This document shows, piece by piece, positions 5,651 to 13,148 of a stretch of DNA of 14,909 bases (position 1 is its first letter; each line of letters opens with the position of its first letter). Both the position numbers and the translations under genes were made by a program. The notes under the pieces were generated by a model, which worked only from the letters and a program-made list of their open reading frames with translations, ran no database searches and was not told the origin of the DNA. Source of the DNA: Methanosarcinales archaeon (lineage in GTDB: Archaea > Halobacteriota > Syntropharchaeia > Alkanophagales > Methanospirareceae); contig JAODGF010000027.1 in the NCBI GenBank assembly GCA_025464645.1, positions 7,571-22,479 of the forward strand, read 5' to 3'.

Positions 5651-8608
5651 ATGGCGTATTTCAGAAGCGAAACACAAAAAGCAAATTTCGTACAACTGGA
5701 AGAGGAAATATTGAATGGATGGAATAAAGAAAAGACATTTGAGCGTAGTGTAGCTCGTAGGGAAGGCTGTGAGAAGTTCGTTTTTATCGAGGGTCCACCA
5801 ACTGCAAACGGACTCCCACATCCAGGGCATATTCTTACGAGGGTTGTGAAAGACCTCGTGTTGCGGTACAAAACGATGTGTGGCTTCTATGTGGAAAGGA
5901 AAGCAGGCTGGGACACGCACGGTCTGCCGGTGGAGATAGAAGTAGAGAAGGAACTGGGGACAAACAGCAAGCACGAGATAGAAGAGTATGGGATAGAGAA
6001 GTTCAACCAAAAATGCAAGGACTCGGTTTTCAGGTACGAAAAAGAATGGGTGAATGCAACGAAGCGAGTGGGATTCTGGATAGATATGGATTCTCCTTAC
6101 ATAACTTTTGATAACGGATACATAGAATCGGTCTGGTGGTCATTAAAGGAGATATGGAGCAGGGGCTTGCTTTATAAAGGGTATAAAGTCGTGCCTTACT
6201 GTCCGAGATGCGAAACCACGCTGAGCAGCCATGAAGTAGCACAGGGGTATGAAGATGTGGAAGACCCTTCGATCTACGTAAAGTTCAGGCTGAAACAAGA
6301 GCAAATTTTTATGCTCGCCTGGACTACAACTCCATGGACTTTATTTGGTAATATCGCACTCGCTGTTCATCCTGAACATACCTACGTAAAAGTAAAGGTA
6401 AAAGAAGAGATTTTAATCCTTGCAGAAGCCAGATTGGATGCCCTGGATGGCGAATATGAGATAATAGGGCGATTAAAAGGAAAGGATTTGGAAGGCAAAG
6501 AATATGAACAGCTTTTTGAAGTGCCCGTGGAAGGGGAATCGCATAGAGTAATCACCGCCGAGTTCGTCACCCTGGAGGAGGGTACTGGTGTCGTTCATAT
6601 AGCTCCTGCATTTGGAGAGGATGATTATGAAGTGTGCAGGGATAAAGGACTTGGTTTTTCGCAGCCCGTGGACAGTAAAGGTCAGTTTACGAGTGAGATC
6701 CCGTTCCCGTCATTAGTAGGTGTTTTTGTTAAGGATGCCGATAAGCGCATAATAGAAATGCTTGAACAGCGTGGTTTGTTGTACAAAGAGAGCACTTATT
6801 TGCACTCATATCCGTTCTGCTGGCGATGTGGTTCGCCTCTTTTGTATTACGCAAGAGAATCGTGGTTTATTGGAATGAAATCGCTGCGTGATAAGTTGAT
6901 TGCAAATAATGAAAAGATAAACTGGTATCCCGAGCATTTGAAATACGGCAGGTTCGGCAATTTCCTGGAGAATATTGAGGATTGGGCGCTCAGCAGAGAG
7001 AGATTCTGGGGGACTCCATTGAATATCTGGATATGCGAAGAATGCGGGGCGGAATGTTGTGTTGGGAGCATAGAGGAACTGAAGGAAAGGGCAAAGGGTC
7101 TTCCTCAAGAATCAGATTTTGACCTGCACAGACCGTACATAGACGAAGTGGTGTTTCGCTGTGACGAATGCGGCGGCGAAATGAGGAGAGTGGAAGACGT
7201 AATAGATTGCTGGTATGATTCAGGTGCAGCTCCTTTCGCGCAATGGCACTACCCTTTTGAGAACGAAGAGTTCAAGCGGAACTTTCCCGCTAATTTTATT
7301 ACCGAGGCAATAGACCAGACTCGTGGCTGGTTCTATTCTCTTCTTGCGGTTTCAACTGCGATTTTTGATGAACCACCTTATCTAAACGTGCTTTCGCTGG
7401 GGCATATACTGGATGAAAAAGGAGTAAAGATGAGTAAGAGCAAAGGGAACGTGGTTGATATAACTTCTATACTCAATACGACAGGAGCTGATGCGTTAAG
7501 ATGGTATTTCTTCACCGCATGTCCCCCTTGGGAAGACATACGTTTCTCTGAGCTTGCAATAGTAGAGCGGCAAAAGAAGTTCTTAAACACGCTATGGAAC
7601 TCTTATTTCTTCTTCGTTACCTACGCGAGCATAGATGAGTTCAATCCAGCGGAGAAGGCAATCGCGATGGAAAAGAGGAGTGCAATGGACAGATGGATTA
7701 TGTCAAGGTTGAACTCTCTCATAAAGGAAGTAATTGGTTCACTTGAACGGTTTGAAATACACCTCGCAGCGAGGAGAGTAGAAGATTTCGTGATTGACGA
7801 CCTGAGCAACTGGTATATAAGGCGGTCAAGGAGGCGGTTCTGGGTTGTGGAAGAGAACTTTGACAAGGATTGTGCATACTTGACGTTATACGAGGTTCTT
7901 GTCGCTCTGTGCAAACTGCTCGCTCCTTTCGTGCCTTTCGTCACTGAGCATATCTACCAAAATATCGTAAGAACAGTTTTGGAAGAAGAACAGGAAAGTG
8001 TGCATCTTTGCGATTATCCTTCTCCGGATGAATCGCTTATAGATGCGGAATTGGAGGATTCGATGGATTTGGTTACAAAATTAGTAGAAGCTGGCAGACG
8101 AGCGAGGTCGGATGCAGGAATAAAGATAAGACAACCTTTAAAAGAAGTTGTAGTCGTTTGTAGTAAGGAAAAGAGTGAGAAAGCATCGAGTTTGGTGGGG
8201 ATACTGAAGGATGAATTGAATGTTCGAGAAGTGAAATTTGAAGAAAAGAGTGAGTTTGTTGCAGGTGAGAGATATAAACAGGTGGGAATAGATGAAGATA
8301 CAGCATTGTTTTTGGATATTAGCCTGGATAAAAGCTTAATAGAAGAAGGATTGGTTAGAGACCTCGTGAGGAGAATACAGGGTATGCGGAAGGACCTTGA
8401 CCTGGACTATACAGCGAAGATAGAGATTATGTACGAAGGAGATGAGGAGGTAAAAGAGGCGATAAATAGGTTCTCGGATTATATTTCCGAGGAGACGCTT
8501 GCCGTGGATATCAAAGAGGGGAAGGCATCGGGTTCAGCGAAAGAAATTCACGAGAAGAGATGGAAAATAGGTAAGAAGGAGGTTTACCTCGCAATTTTAA
8601 CTGCATGA
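5651..8608 (+). CDS. ileS: Isoleucyl-tRNA synthetase
   Basis: This 985-residue class I synthetase charges tRNA-Ile. The ATP-binding HIGH-type motif is HPGH (57-60) in PTANGLPHPGH, with GWDTHGLP at 86-93. The editing (CP1) domain has TTTPWT near 225-230. The second signature, KMSKSKGNV, begins at residue 593. WYDSGAAPFAQWHYP and DQTRGWFYSL are typical IleRS text. Cysteine pairs (YCPRC, FCWRCG, ICEECG, RCDECG) suggest several zinc ribbons. The C-terminal half contains the anticodon-binding helical region (SRLNSLIKEV onward) and a final globular domain. It is slightly shorter than many archaeal IleRS. GGAGCAGGA before the ATG is a good ribosome site and supports this start. The neighbouring genes are not obviously connected to translation. 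Confidence 0.97.
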   Translation: MAYFRSETQKANFVQLEEEILNGWNKEKTFERSVARREGCEKFVFIEGPPTANGLPHPGHILTRVVKDLVLRYKTMCGFYVERKAGWDTHGLPVEIEVEKELGTNSKHEIEEYGIEKFNQKCKDSVFRYEKEWVNATKRVGFWIDMDSPYITFDNGYIESVWWSLKEIWSRGLLYKGYKVVPYCPRCETTLSSHEVAQGYEDVEDPSIYVKFRLKQEQIFMLAWTTTPWTLFGNIALAVHPEHTYVKVKVKEEILILAEARLDALDGEYEIIGRLKGKDLEGKEYEQLFEVPVEGESHRVITAEFVTLEEGTGVVHIAPAFGEDDYEVCRDKGLGFSQPVDSKGQFTSEIPFPSLVGVFVKDADKRIIEMLEQRGLLYKESTYLHSYPFCWRCGSPLLYYARESWFIGMKSLRDKLIANNEKINWYPEHLKYGRFGNFLENIEDWALSRERFWGTPLNIWICEECGAECCVGSIEELKERAKGLPQESDFDLHRPYIDEVVFRCDECGGEMRRVEDVIDCWYDSGAAPFAQWHYPFENEEFKRNFPANFITEAIDQTRGWFYSLLAVSTAIFDEPPYLNVLSLGHILDEKGVKMSKSKGNVVDITSILNTTGADALRWYFFTACPPWEDIRFSELAIVERQKKFLNTLWNSYFFFVTYASIDEFNPAEKAIAMEKRSAMDRWIMSRLNSLIKEVIGSLERFEIHLAARRVEDFVIDDLSNWYIRRSRRRFWVVEENFDKDCAYLTLYEVLVALCKLLAPFVPFVTEHIYQNIVRTVLEEEQESVHLCDYPSPDESLIDAELEDSMDLVTKLVEAGRRARSDAGIKIRQPLKEVVVVCSKEKSEKASSLVGILKDELNVREVKFEEKSEFVAGERYKQVGIDEDTALFLDISLDKSLIEEGLVRDLVRRIQGMRKDLDLDYTAKIEIMYEGDEEVKEAINRFSDYISEETLAVDIKEGKASGSAKEIHEKRWKIGKKEVYLAILTA

Positions 8609-8620
8609 AAAAATAACAAG

Positions 8621-8630
8621 TTTTATATAT
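8621..8630 (+). promoter_or_regulatory. TATA box for the ferredoxin gene
   Basis: TTTTATATAT follows an A-rich stretch just after the ileS stop and sits 55-64 bases before the ferredoxin ATG, predicting a start of transcription near 8652. The ribosome site AAAGGAGAG (8663-8671) falls inside the resulting leader, about 14 bases before the ATG. Confidence 0.55.
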
Positions 8631-8684
8631 GATGAGCAAGAAAATTTATCTAAACCAAAAATAAAGGAGAGTGAAGAGAAAGAA

Positions 8685-8918
8685 ATGCCAGCAGTAGTGG
8701 ATTTGGAGAAGTGTAATGGCTGTAAGGGTATAAAGGAGAAAGGAACGAGCAATTGCGTAGAAGAGTGCCCGGTGGAGTGCATAAGTTTGGTTGAAGATGA
8801 CCCAAGCAATGCTCCACACGGTCGAGAACAGCATGCGGTAATAAACGCAGAGGAGTGCACTGATTGTGAGGTTTGCATAGATGTATGCGAACAAGGGGCG
8901 TTGAGTATGACGGAGTAG
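8685..8918 (+). CDS. Small two-[4Fe-4S] ferredoxin with atypical cysteine spacing
   Basis: This 77-residue soluble electron carrier has two cluster motifs. The first is C10-x2-C13-x10-C24-x3-C28-Pro, so the usual two residues between the second and third cysteine are replaced by ten (KGIKEKGTSN). The second is regular, C58-x2-C61-x2-C64-x3-C68, but Glu replaces the usual following proline. An extra C32 lies near the first motif. The VD-KC-GCKG opening with a lengthened spacer recalls the ferredoxin subunit of APS reductase (AprB), although that protein is about twice as long, so this is only a resemblance. It has its own promoter, so it is probably a monocistronic, low-potential electron donor. 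Its redox partner cannot be inferred from the neighbours. Confidence 0.85.
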   Translation: MPAVVDLEKCNGCKGIKEKGTSNCVEECPVECISLVEDDPSNAPHGREQHAVINAEECTDCEVCIDVCEQGALSMTE

Positions 8919-8926
8919 AGAAAAAA

Positions 8927-8945
8927 CAAACTTCAAGAAAGTTTG
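8927..8945 (+). terminator. Small hairpin after the ferredoxin gene
   Basis: CAAACTT (8927-8933) and AAGTTTG (8939-8945) form a perfect 7-bp stem with a CAAGA loop, nine bases after the ferredoxin stop. No T run follows on the plus strand. It may end the ferredoxin transcript, or act as a small operator ahead of the next gene. Confidence 0.4.
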
Positions 8946-8985
8946 ACCAAAAGCGCACTTTCTTTGCAACTAAGAAGTATTGGAG

Positions 8986-9504
8986 ATGAAGAAGGAGGTG
9001 GCTACAATCGAGGGTGGAGTAAAGATAGAGCGAGTGGAGGTGAGCAATCCCGAAGAGAAGCAGGTAATAATTGGACAGGGTAATTTCACCATCTTCGCTT
9101 GCGATGACATCTTCAAGACACTTTTGACCACAGTGCCGGGGATAAAATGCGCAGTTGCAATGAACGAGGCGGCGCCGAGGTTGACAAGGGTTACTGGGAA
9201 CGACGAACGACTAAAGGAGTTAGCGAGTGAGAACTGCCTCAAAATCGGCGCTTCTCACACTTTTTTTATTATGTTAGATAACGCATTCCCTATAAATGTG
9301 ATGGGGACTTTGAAGTCGCATCCGGCAGTTGCGAATATTTACGTGGCTTCTGCAAATCCTCTGGACGTTATTGTAGCCGAGACTGAACTCGGGCGAGCGG
9401 TAATTGGTGTGGTTGATGGCACTGCGGTAAATAGGATAGAGACCGAGGAAGAGAAGAAGGAGAGAAGGGAGATTTGTGAGAAGTTGGGGTATGTGATTGA
9501 GTGA
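8986..9504 (+). CDS. PF04008 family protein ('adenosine-specific kinase')
   Basis: The product (172 residues from ATG 8986) matches PF04008/COG1839 along its length: VKIERVEV at the start, then PEEKQVIIGQGNFTIFACDD, GIKCAVAMNEAAPRL, GNDERLKELA, LKIGASHTF, AFPINVMGTLKSHPAVANIY, ASANPLDVIVAETELGR and GVVDG. The family is called adenosine-specific kinase on the basis of a structure with bound nucleoside; its physiological role is poorly established. The start is uncertain. A TTG at 8980 is in frame, ATG 8986 has GGAG touching it, and a near-perfect AAGGAGGTG at 8992-9000 lies inside the frame with no ATG, GTG or TTG at a suitable distance after it. Homologues begin near VKIERV. The gene ends ten bases from the convergent TldE gene. 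Confidence 0.82.
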   Translation: MKKEVATIEGGVKIERVEVSNPEEKQVIIGQGNFTIFACDDIFKTLLTTVPGIKCAVAMNEAAPRLTRVTGNDERLKELASENCLKIGASHTFFIMLDNAFPINVMGTLKSHPAVANIYVASANPLDVIVAETELGRAVIGVVDGTAVNRIETEEEKKERREICEKLGYVIE

Positions 9505-9514
9505 AACAAATGGG

Positions 9515-10885
9515 TCACGCTACAATCTGCACCTTCGACACCTTAACAGAGGGAGAAACGACATTATAAATCTGCCTTGTGTCGGTCCCAAGCATTTCCA
9601 CGTGTTTCAACACTTCTTGCATGTTACCCGCAAGCATTACCTGCGTAACCGGAAACAAATCGCCTTTTTTAATGCCGAAAGCATTCTGTGCAACAACAGA
9701 GAAATCGCCGGATGCTCTTGAAGCCGTGTGCGCACCAATTACATCATTTATAAACAATCCTTCACGTATTCCGCTAAACATCTCTTCCTTTGAAGCTTTG
9801 CTGCTTGCGTTCATAATAAAATTCGTTGCCCCCGGAGCAGGCAAATTACTGAAGCTTCTTAATGCGTTACCTGTGCTTTCCACGCCGTCTTTACCAGCAG
9901 TATAAGAATCATAGAGGAAATTTTTTAATACACCCTCTTCCACTAAGCTCGTAGGTTGAGAGGGAACGCCTTCACCATCCATCTTCCTGCTATTTACACC
10001 TCCTGGCATTGTGCCATCGTCAATAATTGTAAGCGTTTCAGAAGCTATCTCCTCTCCCTTTTTACCATAATAAGGCGATTGTTTTCGCTGTACATTCTCG
10101 GCGCTCAGTTGTGGAATCAAGATGTAAGCTAAAAGGCTTTGCATTGCGCGTGGCGAGAAAACGACAGGAATCTGTTTAGTTTTTAGCTTTTTACCTCCTA
10201 AGCTATCTGCCGCTATTTTCACTGCTTCCCTGCCTATCCACTCGAAATCTACGTCCCCAAGCATTCTACTTACTTTTCCCTCCCAGCCAGATGTTTCATC
10301 TCCGCTACTACTACTTGCCACAACCATTATCCCTGCGGAGACGTAAGTCCCGGTATTACTTGTTTCGATACCTTCGGAATTCAAAATGTAGGTTTCATCA
10401 TGAGCAGCAGCGAAACTGCCTTCTGTTGGTGTACATGTCACGCTTTTTCTCTCTTCATACTGCTTCGTTCCATGCAGCATCTCCATGCAATATTCTATCG
10501 CATCGTCGCCGCCGTCGTCAAGAAGTTTGGTAATCTGAGGGTCAAAAGTTTTTTCTGGTTCCGTGTAGCCACTCCGTAATGCATCTAGGTCTAACGCAGG
10601 TAAGCCAAGAAAATGAGGGTCATGCTCAGATACCCTCGCCTGTTTTATTGCATGCACTACGCAACCTTCTATGCTCGCTTTTTCCAAAGCCGTGGTGTAT
10701 GAAAATCCTACCTTATTCGATATTACTACTCGCACTCCAATGCCGGTGCTTTTCACGTGCTTTACCTTTTTCACCTCCTCTCGCTCAAGGTCAATACTTA
10801 GAACATCGCCTTTCTCTCCATAAATCTCTGCCTGGTCGCAGCTTTCCAACGCTTTTTTCAGTGCTTTACGCATGATGTCGAGCAT
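9515..10885 (-). CDS. TldE/PmbA-family protein (non-catalytic partner of TldD protease)
   Basis: The 456-residue product is a PmbA/TldE member. Characteristic stretches are TGIGVRVV near the N-terminus, ILNSEGIE, VFSPRAMQSLLAYI, the DGEGVPSQPT motif, the GNALRSFSNLPAPGATNF region and SRASGDFSVVAQNAFGIKKG. The HExxxH zinc motif of TldD is absent, as expected for TldE. In bacteria TldD and TldE form a heterodimer that cleaves unfolded peptides inside a closed chamber. No tldD gene is present in this window, so the partner must be elsewhere. The gene starts four bases after the stop of the flavin-reductase-like gene, giving a tight two-gene operon. A second in-frame ATG lies four codons in (MRKALKK). 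The first is chosen because of the GAGAGGG upstream. Confidence 0.88.
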   Translation of the reverse strand: MLDIMRKALKKALESCDQAEIYGEKGDVLSIDLEREEVKKVKHVKSTGIGVRVVISNKVGFSYTTALEKASIEGCVVHAIKQARVSEHDPHFLGLPALDLDALRSGYTEPEKTFDPQITKLLDDGGDDAIEYCMEMLHGTKQYEERKSVTCTPTEGSFAAAHDETYILNSEGIETSNTGTYVSAGIMVVASSSSGDETSGWEGKVSRMLGDVDFEWIGREAVKIAADSLGGKKLKTKQIPVVFSPRAMQSLLAYILIPQLSAENVQRKQSPYYGKKGEEIASETLTIIDDGTMPGGVNSRKMDGEGVPSQPTSLVEEGVLKNFLYDSYTAGKDGVESTGNALRSFSNLPAPGATNFIMNASSKASKEEMFSGIREGLFINDVIGAHTASRASGDFSVVAQNAFGIKKGDLFPVTQVMLAGNMQEVLKHVEMLGTDTRQIYNVVSPSVKVSKVQIVA

Positions 10886-10889
10886 TTGC

Positions 10890-11444
10890 CTAAGATTTCG
10901 CCCTCTCGTACTTCGCCTCTTTCATCTCCTCTGCAAAGAACTCACCTGCAATATGGCATAGCGGTCTCGCTTTTACCACATCTATTACTCCTTCTTCTTT
11001 CCAGAATCCGTCCTTCACTCCCGCTGCTAATACTCTCCCCGTTATCCAGATATGGTCGCCCAGCTCAACGTATTTCTCGAGCTTGCACTCCATCCACGCT
11101 ATCGCCTCTTTTATACGAGGTGGCTTCACCGTCTTCGCTTTTTCTTCCTTCAGTCCCGCGTGTCCTATCTCGCTGTCCTCATACGGATAATCCGTTTCCA
11201 GAATGTGCATTAGCCCGCCAAGGTCTTTTCCTACCACGTTCACTACGAACTCGCCATTCTCACGGATGTTCCGCCACGTATCGTGTGCGGGATTGCACGA
11301 GAACCCATACAAAGGCGGTTCAAAGCTTATCGGCGAGTTAAAGCTGAAAGGCGCTGCATTCGGTATCCCTCTTTCCGATATTGTCGTAACGACCACTACC
11401 GGTCGAACGAGCAATTTCGGATATGCTTTTCCTTCGAGTTCCAT
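10890..11444 (-). CDS. Flavin reductase-like (flavoredoxin family) FMN-binding protein
   Basis: This 184-residue protein fits the flavin-reductase-like family (PF01613). It has the FMN-binding stretch RPVVVVTTISERGIPNAAPF with SFNSPISFEPPLYGFSCNP, then HDTWRNIRENGEFVVNVV, and later IAWMECKLE and HIWITGRVLAA. Archaeal and sulfate-reducer relatives are flavoredoxins or NAD(P)H:FMN reductases passing electrons between ferredoxin and acceptors; the actual partner cannot be read from sequence. GGGAGGAGAT, six bases before the ATG, is a strong ribosome site. It is followed immediately by tldE. The link between these two functions is not obvious, so co-transcription may only reflect convenience. Confidence 0.86.
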   Translation of the reverse strand: MELEGKAYPKLLVRPVVVVTTISERGIPNAAPFSFNSPISFEPPLYGFSCNPAHDTWRNIRENGEFVVNVVGKDLGGLMHILETDYPYEDSEIGHAGLKEEKAKTVKPPRIKEAIAWMECKLEKYVELGDHIWITGRVLAAGVKDGFWKEEGVIDVVKARPLCHIAGEFFAEEMKEAKYERAKS

Positions 11445-11464
11445 TTTTTATCTCCTCCCTTTTT

Positions 11465-11560
11465 AACCACAGATTACACAGATTTTATTCAAACTCTTCT
11501 AAAGGGTTTTCTAATTACACAGTACGCATCATCCAATGTAATTGTAATAGGTAGGCATTA
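11465..11560. repeat. Intergenic repeat-like segment with CACAGATT tandem
   Basis: The gap between the coiled-coil gene and the flavin-reductase gene contains CACAGATT twice with a 9-base period (11468-11475 and 11477-11484), preceded by TTAAC. AATTACA (11513-11519) and TGTAATT (11537-11543) form a 7-bp inverted repeat 17 bases apart. Similar AACCACAGATTACACAG text is known to me as a dispersed intergenic element in various prokaryotes, but copy number here cannot be tested. A minus-strand promoter for the flavin-reductase operon may lie in the A/T-rich part near 11483-11490. Confidence 0.35.
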
Positions 11561-11956
11561 TTTCACCTCCTCCAGTTTCCCTTCATTCATAAGTTCCTCA
11601 GTAGCTTCCACAGTTATTTTCAAGTCAAGCCCAAGCTCATCTGCAACATCGTCAGGATAGAAAATTTCGCCTTTATGTTTATCACAATATTCCAAAATCT
11701 CGCGCTTCGCCTCTTCCACCGTGGTCTCCCTTACTTCTACAACTCTGATGTTTAAAGGTAAAAATTCTTTTATCCTTGATAAATCTTCAAAAGCAACTTT
11801 TAATTCGCTAATCTCAGAACTAAGCATATCTATTTTCTCACCGAGTATTTTAATTCTTTTGTTTATTTCCACTAACGAATCCTCTTCCCTTCTCGCCGTT
11901 GAATCTGGAATTGAGCCCCTATCTATTATTCCGCTTTCACTACCACTCTGGCTCAT
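11558..11956 (-). CDS. Hypothetical coiled-coil plus winged-helix-like protein
   Basis: No named family is recognised for this 132-residue protein. Residues 1-25 are polar and probably disordered. Residues about 27-66 form a heptad-like helix (INKRIKILGEKIDMLSSEIS, then ELKVAFEDL), probably a coiled coil for self-association. Residues about 78-132 look like a small winged helix or helix-turn-helix (AKREILEYCDKHKGEIFYPD, then DVADELGLDLKITVEATEEL), ending GKLEEVK. Such C-termini occur in archaeal DNA-binding or adaptor proteins, so a regulatory role is possible. It lies 15 bases after the L10e gene in the same direction, with GGAGAGAT as its ribosome site, so it is probably expressed with L10e. 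Confidence 0.65.
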   Translation of the reverse strand: MSQSGSESGIIDRGSIPDSTARREEDSLVEINKRIKILGEKIDMLSSEISELKVAFEDLSRIKEFLPLNIRVVEVRETTVEEAKREILEYCDKHKGEIFYPDDVADELGLDLKITVEATEELMNEGKLEEVK

Positions 11957-11971
11957 AGTTTATCTCTCCAG

Positions 11972-12493
11972 TTACACACCTACCAACTCCTCTCCTTTGT
12001 CTATTACAACCCCACAAGGAGTAGGGAGTTTATAACTCGCCCTTCTCAAAGCCTCTTTCGCATCCTCGAAATTTTGCTCCTCTACGCCCACACTTAATAT
12101 CCTTTGTCCTGGCTTCACCCTTGCGGCAGTGCCTACCGCTTTTCCAAACGCGTGTCTCATCCCACTTGAGACCCTGTCCGCACCTGCGCCCGAAGCTATT
12201 TTGTTCTCTCTCAGCACGTGATGTGGATACAGCCTTATTTTTAAGTAAAAATTCTTCCGCCCTACTTCTTTCACCAGGTACCTGTTAGCAAAAATTCTCG
12301 CTGCTTCTAATGCGTTGTGCCTTATTTGACAGGCTTCTTTCGCAACCAAGGATAAGGAAACGGGAAAATCTTTGCTCAGGTTGCCCATGTCAAAAAGTGC
12401 TATCTTGCTTCCCGGCACTCCCCCCATGTATTGCCTTCGCACATACGCATGTCCTGTTACTTTCGTATACTTACGAGCTGGTTTTTTTCCCAT
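11972..12493 (-). CDS. rpl10e: Large-subunit ribosomal protein L10e (uL16)
   Basis: This 173-residue protein is the archaeal/eukaryotic L10e, equivalent to bacterial L16, which sits near the peptidyl-transferase centre and the tRNA acceptor arm. Diagnostic stretches include MGGVPGSKIALFDMGN, QIRHNALEAARIFANRYL, KIRLYPHHVLRENK and ASGAGADRVSSGMRHAFGKA, then VGTAARV. Length is normal. Its start lies 23 bases after the signal peptidase stop, without an obvious ribosome site. An A/T-rich TTATATTAAA on the minus strand (about 12539-12549), inside the signal peptidase end, could provide a separate promoter. It is followed by the coiled-coil gene. It is isolated here from the main ribosomal protein operons, which is common for this gene in archaea. 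Confidence 0.96.
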   Translation of the reverse strand: MGKKPARKYTKVTGHAYVRRQYMGGVPGSKIALFDMGNLSKDFPVSLSLVAKEACQIRHNALEAARIFANRYLVKEVGRKNFYLKIRLYPHHVLRENKIASGAGADRVSSGMRHAFGKAVGTAARVKPGQRILSVGVEEQNFEDAKEALRRASYKLPTPCGVVIDKGEELVGV

Positions 12494-12516
12494 TTTTCCA
12501 ACGCTGTTTATCTATT

Positions 12517-13038
12517 CTACTTTCTTAAAAACCCTTTCTTTAATATAATCGAAGGATACCCTAAGTAAGGAATCCTCACCCTTGCCACCGCTACAACCCA
12601 CTCAGGTTTCACCGGTCCAACCCCAAGCATTGGCTGATCTGGACATGGGTTATTATCCCCTTTTGTTATGTATCCCGCATGAGGAGCAGGCTCTCCATCG
12701 GGCATCTCTTCTCCCTTTTCCACCCAATACATCGCTCTATGTATTATAGGTGTTGCAGAAGAAAAACCATTCGGGCGGTATATAATCACATCGCCATAAT
12801 TATTAAATGAAGTATAATTTAGCATTTTACCTGCTTCGTATGTTGTGATGTTCGTGCGAAGTGGTGCTTGCACGAAAATCAAATCACCTACGTGCATATT
12901 TGGTTCCATGCTTCCCGATTCAACGGCAAATCCTATATGCCAAGTCCCCGTAGCCGCATACGCCACCGACACGATTATAGCAACGATTATTAATGCTTCT
13001 GCCAGACTTTTACCTGCTTCTAACAACGCTTCTTTCAT
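12517..13038 (-). CDS. Archaeal type I signal peptidase (Sec11-like)
   Basis: This 173-residue membrane enzyme removes signal peptides from exported proteins. One membrane segment (about residues 13-30, ALIIVAIIVSVAYAAT) precedes the external catalytic domain. The nucleophile is S43 in ESGSMEPNMHVGD. The second catalytic residue is H100 in PIIHRAMYW, where bacterial enzymes have Lys; the conserved GDNN with D128 follows. This Ser-His arrangement is that of archaeal and endoplasmic-reticulum peptidases. The C-terminus (IPYLGYPSIILKK) is moderately hydrophobic and may touch the membrane. GCAGGGGA before the ATG is the ribosome site. It is the first gene of a minus-strand group with L10e and diverges from the deacetylase gene. 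Confidence 0.93.
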   Translation of the reverse strand: MKEALLEAGKSLAEALIIVAIIVSVAYAATGTWHIGFAVESGSMEPNMHVGDLIFVQAPLRTNITTYEAGKMLNYTSFNNYGDVIIYRPNGFSSATPIIHRAMYWVEKGEEMPDGEPAPHAGYITKGDNNPCPDQPMLGVGPVKPEWVVAVARVRIPYLGYPSIILKKGFLRK

Positions 13039-13075
13039 TTCCCCTGCTTGCCTCTTAACAATTCAATTACATTTC

Positions 13076-13086
13076 CTAAATAAACC
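13076..13086 (-). promoter_or_regulatory. TATA box for the signal peptidase-L10e group
   Basis: On the minus strand GGTTTATTTAG lies about 38-48 bases before the signal peptidase ATG, the usual distance for a short leader carrying the GCAGGGGA ribosome site. It is the clearest TATA candidate in the 110-base divergent gap; the opposite side, before 13149, has only the weak A/T-rich AAAAAATTAAAATTG. Confidence 0.45.
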
Positions 13087-13148
13087 TTTTTCATAAAAAG
13101 AAAAAAAGCATTTACAGGAAAAAAATTAAAATTGATGGATAAAGTAAG

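Noticed and set aside
8597..8969. Three long minus-strand open frames opposite the ferredoxin
   Set aside because: They are shadows of the cysteine- and glutamate-rich ferredoxin coding strand, with no ribosome site and no domain. The plus-strand frame has clear cluster motifs, a promoter and a ribosome site.
9515..10885. Possible HExxxH zinc protease motif in the TldE-like protein
   Set aside because: I read through the protein and found no HExxxH, so it is the TldE/PmbA partner and not the catalytic TldD.
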